Notes under the pieces: model-generated
The model's database searches: none
What the model was told of the DNA's origin: nothing
What the model saw: the letters and a program-made list of their open reading frames with translations, nothing else
DNA from: Reticulitermes speratus
Lineage: Eukaryota; Arthropoda; Insecta; Blattodea; Rhinotermitidae
Direction: 5' to 3'
Length of the DNA stretch: 64,000 nucleotides
NCBI GenBank assembly: GCA_021186555.1
Contig: JAJKFL010000427.1
Span: forward strand, 22,059,238-22,123,237
Shown: in pieces, positions 61,990 to 64,000 of the stretch
How positions within the stretch are numbered: the first letter of the stretch is position 1
Layout: each line of letters opens with the position of its first letter
Translations under genes and position numbers: made by a program

Positions 61990-62241
61990 GTCGCTACAGC
62001 CCAACTCTGTCGTAGGCCGCCTCGTTGATGAGGTTTCTAGATCACACACAATTACACACACCACACTCGGTAGGGCTCCTCTGAACGAGGTACCAGTTCA
62101 TCACAGAGGCCGCTACCTACACAACACACAACAAACACAAGGGACGAACATCCATGCCCCCAGCGGGATTCGAACCCGCGATCCCAGTAATCCACCTGTC
62201 CCAGACCTATTCCTTAGACCGCACGGCAACCGGGATCGGCA
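61990..62241 (-). mobile_element. SINE family A, divergent subfamily
   Basis: Shares CAGAGGCCGCTACCTACAC and CAAACACAAGGGACG variants with the split copy at 4838-5555, so the two form a subfamily. The weak flanks CGGGATTTT and GGGAATTTT may be the target duplication. Confidence 0.88.
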
Positions 62242-63023
62242 TGGGAATTTTATCCGGTATATGTCAAGAGTTAAATACAGAAACAAGTGGCGTTATTTAC
62301 ACAGACTGCTTTCTGGGCGCCAAATGTGAATAGTGACTGTTATTCGTTCATGTAAATGTAACATACAAATTTGCGGTTGTTTTGAGAAACAACTCAAATT
62401 CAAAATAGTTTATTTGTTTCTGTAATGAACTGAGTATCGGTTCGCACTACCGATTGGAAAAATTTTCGCTTACACGTCCTTATGTTGAATTCGTGGTATC
62501 TTATTCCAACGAGCAAGAATGCTCTTTCTTGTAAGCTCACTGTCCAAATAAGTTTTAGTTTCAGTATTCATTCCAGTAGCAATGTGAAGGGTGAAACAGC
62601 GAAATAATCAAGAGTAGGATACATCTAAACGCCGAACAAAAGAATGTAAAGTAACTCTTAGGAAACCTTAAAGACAAATTGTCTTCTAACATAAAAATTC
62701 AAAGGCGATACACATCACCTCACTGCGTCACTTTATAATACTACAGTGTAGCACAGGAACATGTTATCTCGTGTAATGCACACATTGCATACCAACATAC
62801 ACTGGGATGTGTGGTGCGTTATCACCCCTATTCTCTAGAGCTGCATTGCATGGTGTGCTGTACCCTCCAGACTTTGTGTCGTGAAGTTGGTCCTTTTTTG
62901 TTTGCGTTTCTTGTGTTTGTAATGGACTTGAACTGGGGGCAGGCAGAAACGGAGCCAAATGCTGTGTATGTGCAACCAAACCAGTATGCTTTGTGTGTCT
63001 CTCATTGAGTGCCCCCCAACCAG
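62242..63023. other. Intron 3' end before the second Shab exon
   Basis: No repeat recognised. The last 40 bp hold the short pyrimidine-rich acceptor region. Confidence 0.5.
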
Positions 63024-63385
63024 GCCACAACATGACCCATGCTGATGGAAACAGTACGGAGGCCGAGAGTGCGAGCGGCACTACAGGCCGAGGGACGCAG
63101 GTTGGATGTTACCGCAACTTCGACCACTACTCTAGCCGACATCGCCGAAGCAACTCTTCCCAACCTGCATCGAGTCTTCCTAATGCAGCCGGGCCAGATG
63201 GAGGCTTAAGCAATCCACCCCCGCCACCTCCGAGCCCGCCTTCTACACACCTGCAGATCCAACAGCAGCAGCATCAACTGCTCCTAGACCTGCCCCCGGT
63301 GGCGCAACTTGAAGATGAGCCGCCGGGGGAGCAGACAGATGAGCAGCAACCGCTCACTCGCTCTCCAGGGGACTACTCCTCCCCG
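63024..63385 (+). CDS. Shab: Shab/Kv2 K+ channel, C-terminal cytoplasmic exon
   Basis: Next coding exon of the Shab channel. The acceptor CAG at 63021-63023 follows a short C-rich tract. The phase-1 join completes a glycine codon (G|GC) and gives VDTG-HNMTHADGNSTEAES, which resembles the insect Shab sequence after the S6 linker. About 120 residues are encoded. They include a serine/threonine-rich start, CYRNFDHYSSRHRRSNSS at about 29-46, a proline run, then a glutamine-rich stretch (QIQQQQHQ) and an acidic tail. The donor CCG|GTAAGC at 63385/63386 leaves phase 0. This is a low-complexity cytoplasmic region that varies between species and in Kv2 channels takes part in clustering and modulation. 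The exon is much more GC-rich than the flanking intron. Reading on past the donor meets a stop at about 63482. At least one more exon should lie downstream of the window. Confidence 0.9.
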
Positions 63386-64000
63386 GTAAGCTGCCTTGAG
63401 AGTTCTTGTCAGTTAGGACAGTGCGAGATTTATGTTCATAAAGTGGACAAATATATGTATAGTGCTCAACTGTACCTAATCTAAGGAATTTAAACGGGTC
63501 ACTTAATGATCCAGTAAAATTGGTTAATTTTTATTTAATCATATTACAGATCCACTGATTACTTCCCGCATCCAGTCACAATTAGACTGTTCATATTAAT
63601 TCTAAATGTAGACAAAACATACGAACAGAATGATTATGTGAAGTACCATACACACAATTTCCCCATTAACATTACCTAAAATATGACGCACTTTAGTTAA
63701 AATGAACGACTAATAGTGGCGATGCTGTTGACATTACAGGGCATACACAAAAGAATGGTGCGGTTTTAATAGTGTTCACTATTAAAACCGCACCATTCTT
63801 TTGTGTATGCCCTGTATTGTTAATGTTGTAAACAGTGTTTAATTGACTTGGCTTCAGTGTCGGTTCCACTGATGTTTCGGTAGCTGATAAAAAACACAAA
63901 GATATCAAACACAGCAATGGTATGTAAATAAACTGGTTAAAGACTTTAACATACTCCAACCTGTTCCTACCAACAAGTAGTAGTCGTTGTCGTCGTCATC
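63386..64000 (+). other. Start of the next Shab intron
   Basis: Follows the GTAAGC donor. It holds the palindromic MITE at 63735-63816 and ends in a short trinucleotide-rich stretch. No exon is seen. Confidence 0.75.
63735..63816. mobile_element. Palindromic MITE, copy 2 (82 bp, perfect arms)
   Basis: Perfect 40 bp inverted arms around a TT centre. The outer end is TACAGGGCATACACAAAAGA. No coding capacity. Arm perfection suggests a young insertion or recent repair copying between arms. Confidence 0.88.

Larger units (their letters stand above)
43282..63023 (+). other. Shab intron between the two visible coding exons (19,742 bp)
   Basis: Bounded by a GTGAGT donor at 43282 and a CAG acceptor ending at 63023, with matching phase 1 on both sides. 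It carries SINEs of families A, B and C, LINE fragments, a split minisatellite, a hammerhead-like motif and two old tandem arrays, listed separately. I see no further channel exon inside it. Confidence 0.88.

Overview
The window looks like intron-dominated genomic DNA from an insect. It is AT-rich, full of degraded SINEs, LINEs and DNA transposons, and almost free of long reading frames. The only host gene I can support is the Shab (Kv2-type) voltage-gated potassium channel gene on the + strand. Two coding exons are visible: 42450-43281, which encodes S1 to S6 with the pore and the start of the C-terminal linker, and 63024-63385, which encodes more of the cytoplasmic C-terminus. They join in frame (phase 1) across a 19,742 bp intron. 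Everything before 42450 is read as upstream intron (or 5' region) of the same gene, and everything after 63385 as the next intron. The tRNA-derived SINEs, when read as protein, give the GFEPT-type peptides I associate with cockroach genome annotations. A blattodean (cockroach or termite) source is therefore my best guess, but this is inference.

Region 1-42449 (upstream intron) is a graveyard of repeats. It holds a Tigger/pogo-type MITE pair (202-364 and 6181-6365), an intact 1,315 bp mariner element (10580-11894) nested in a hAT-type non-autonomous element with an 8 bp target duplication (10476-12311), and a second hAT-type element (28546-29011). It also holds many 3' fragments of one non-LTR retrotransposon with a (GTTA)n tail, and three tRNA-derived SINE families, called A, B and C here. 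Most family A copies in the window have recognisable target-site duplications.

Region 43282-63023 (intron between the two Shab exons) holds more SINE copies and a 1.5 kb minisatellite (44673-46238) split by an insertion. It also has two degenerate tandem arrays (about 48020-48215 and 49437-49925) and a LINE 3' end with a (TA)n tail nested in a SINE.

The most interesting signal is a set of dispersed hammerhead-ribozyme-like motifs: CTGAnGA, one extra base, a stem II hairpin, GAAAC, then a very short self-complementary stem III ending in GTA. The best is complete at 32484-32528, with a second at 45578-45622 and a third at 15346-15389. Several sit in inverted pairs, at least one of them flanked by a target duplication. 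This fits Penelope-like retroelement remnants, which are known to carry hammerhead motifs, but no Penelope reverse transcriptase is visible here. Near-perfect 82 bp palindromic MITEs (34864-34945 and 63735-63816) and a 116 bp foldback with 13 bp flanking repeats (20179-20330) are further unexplained mobile structures.
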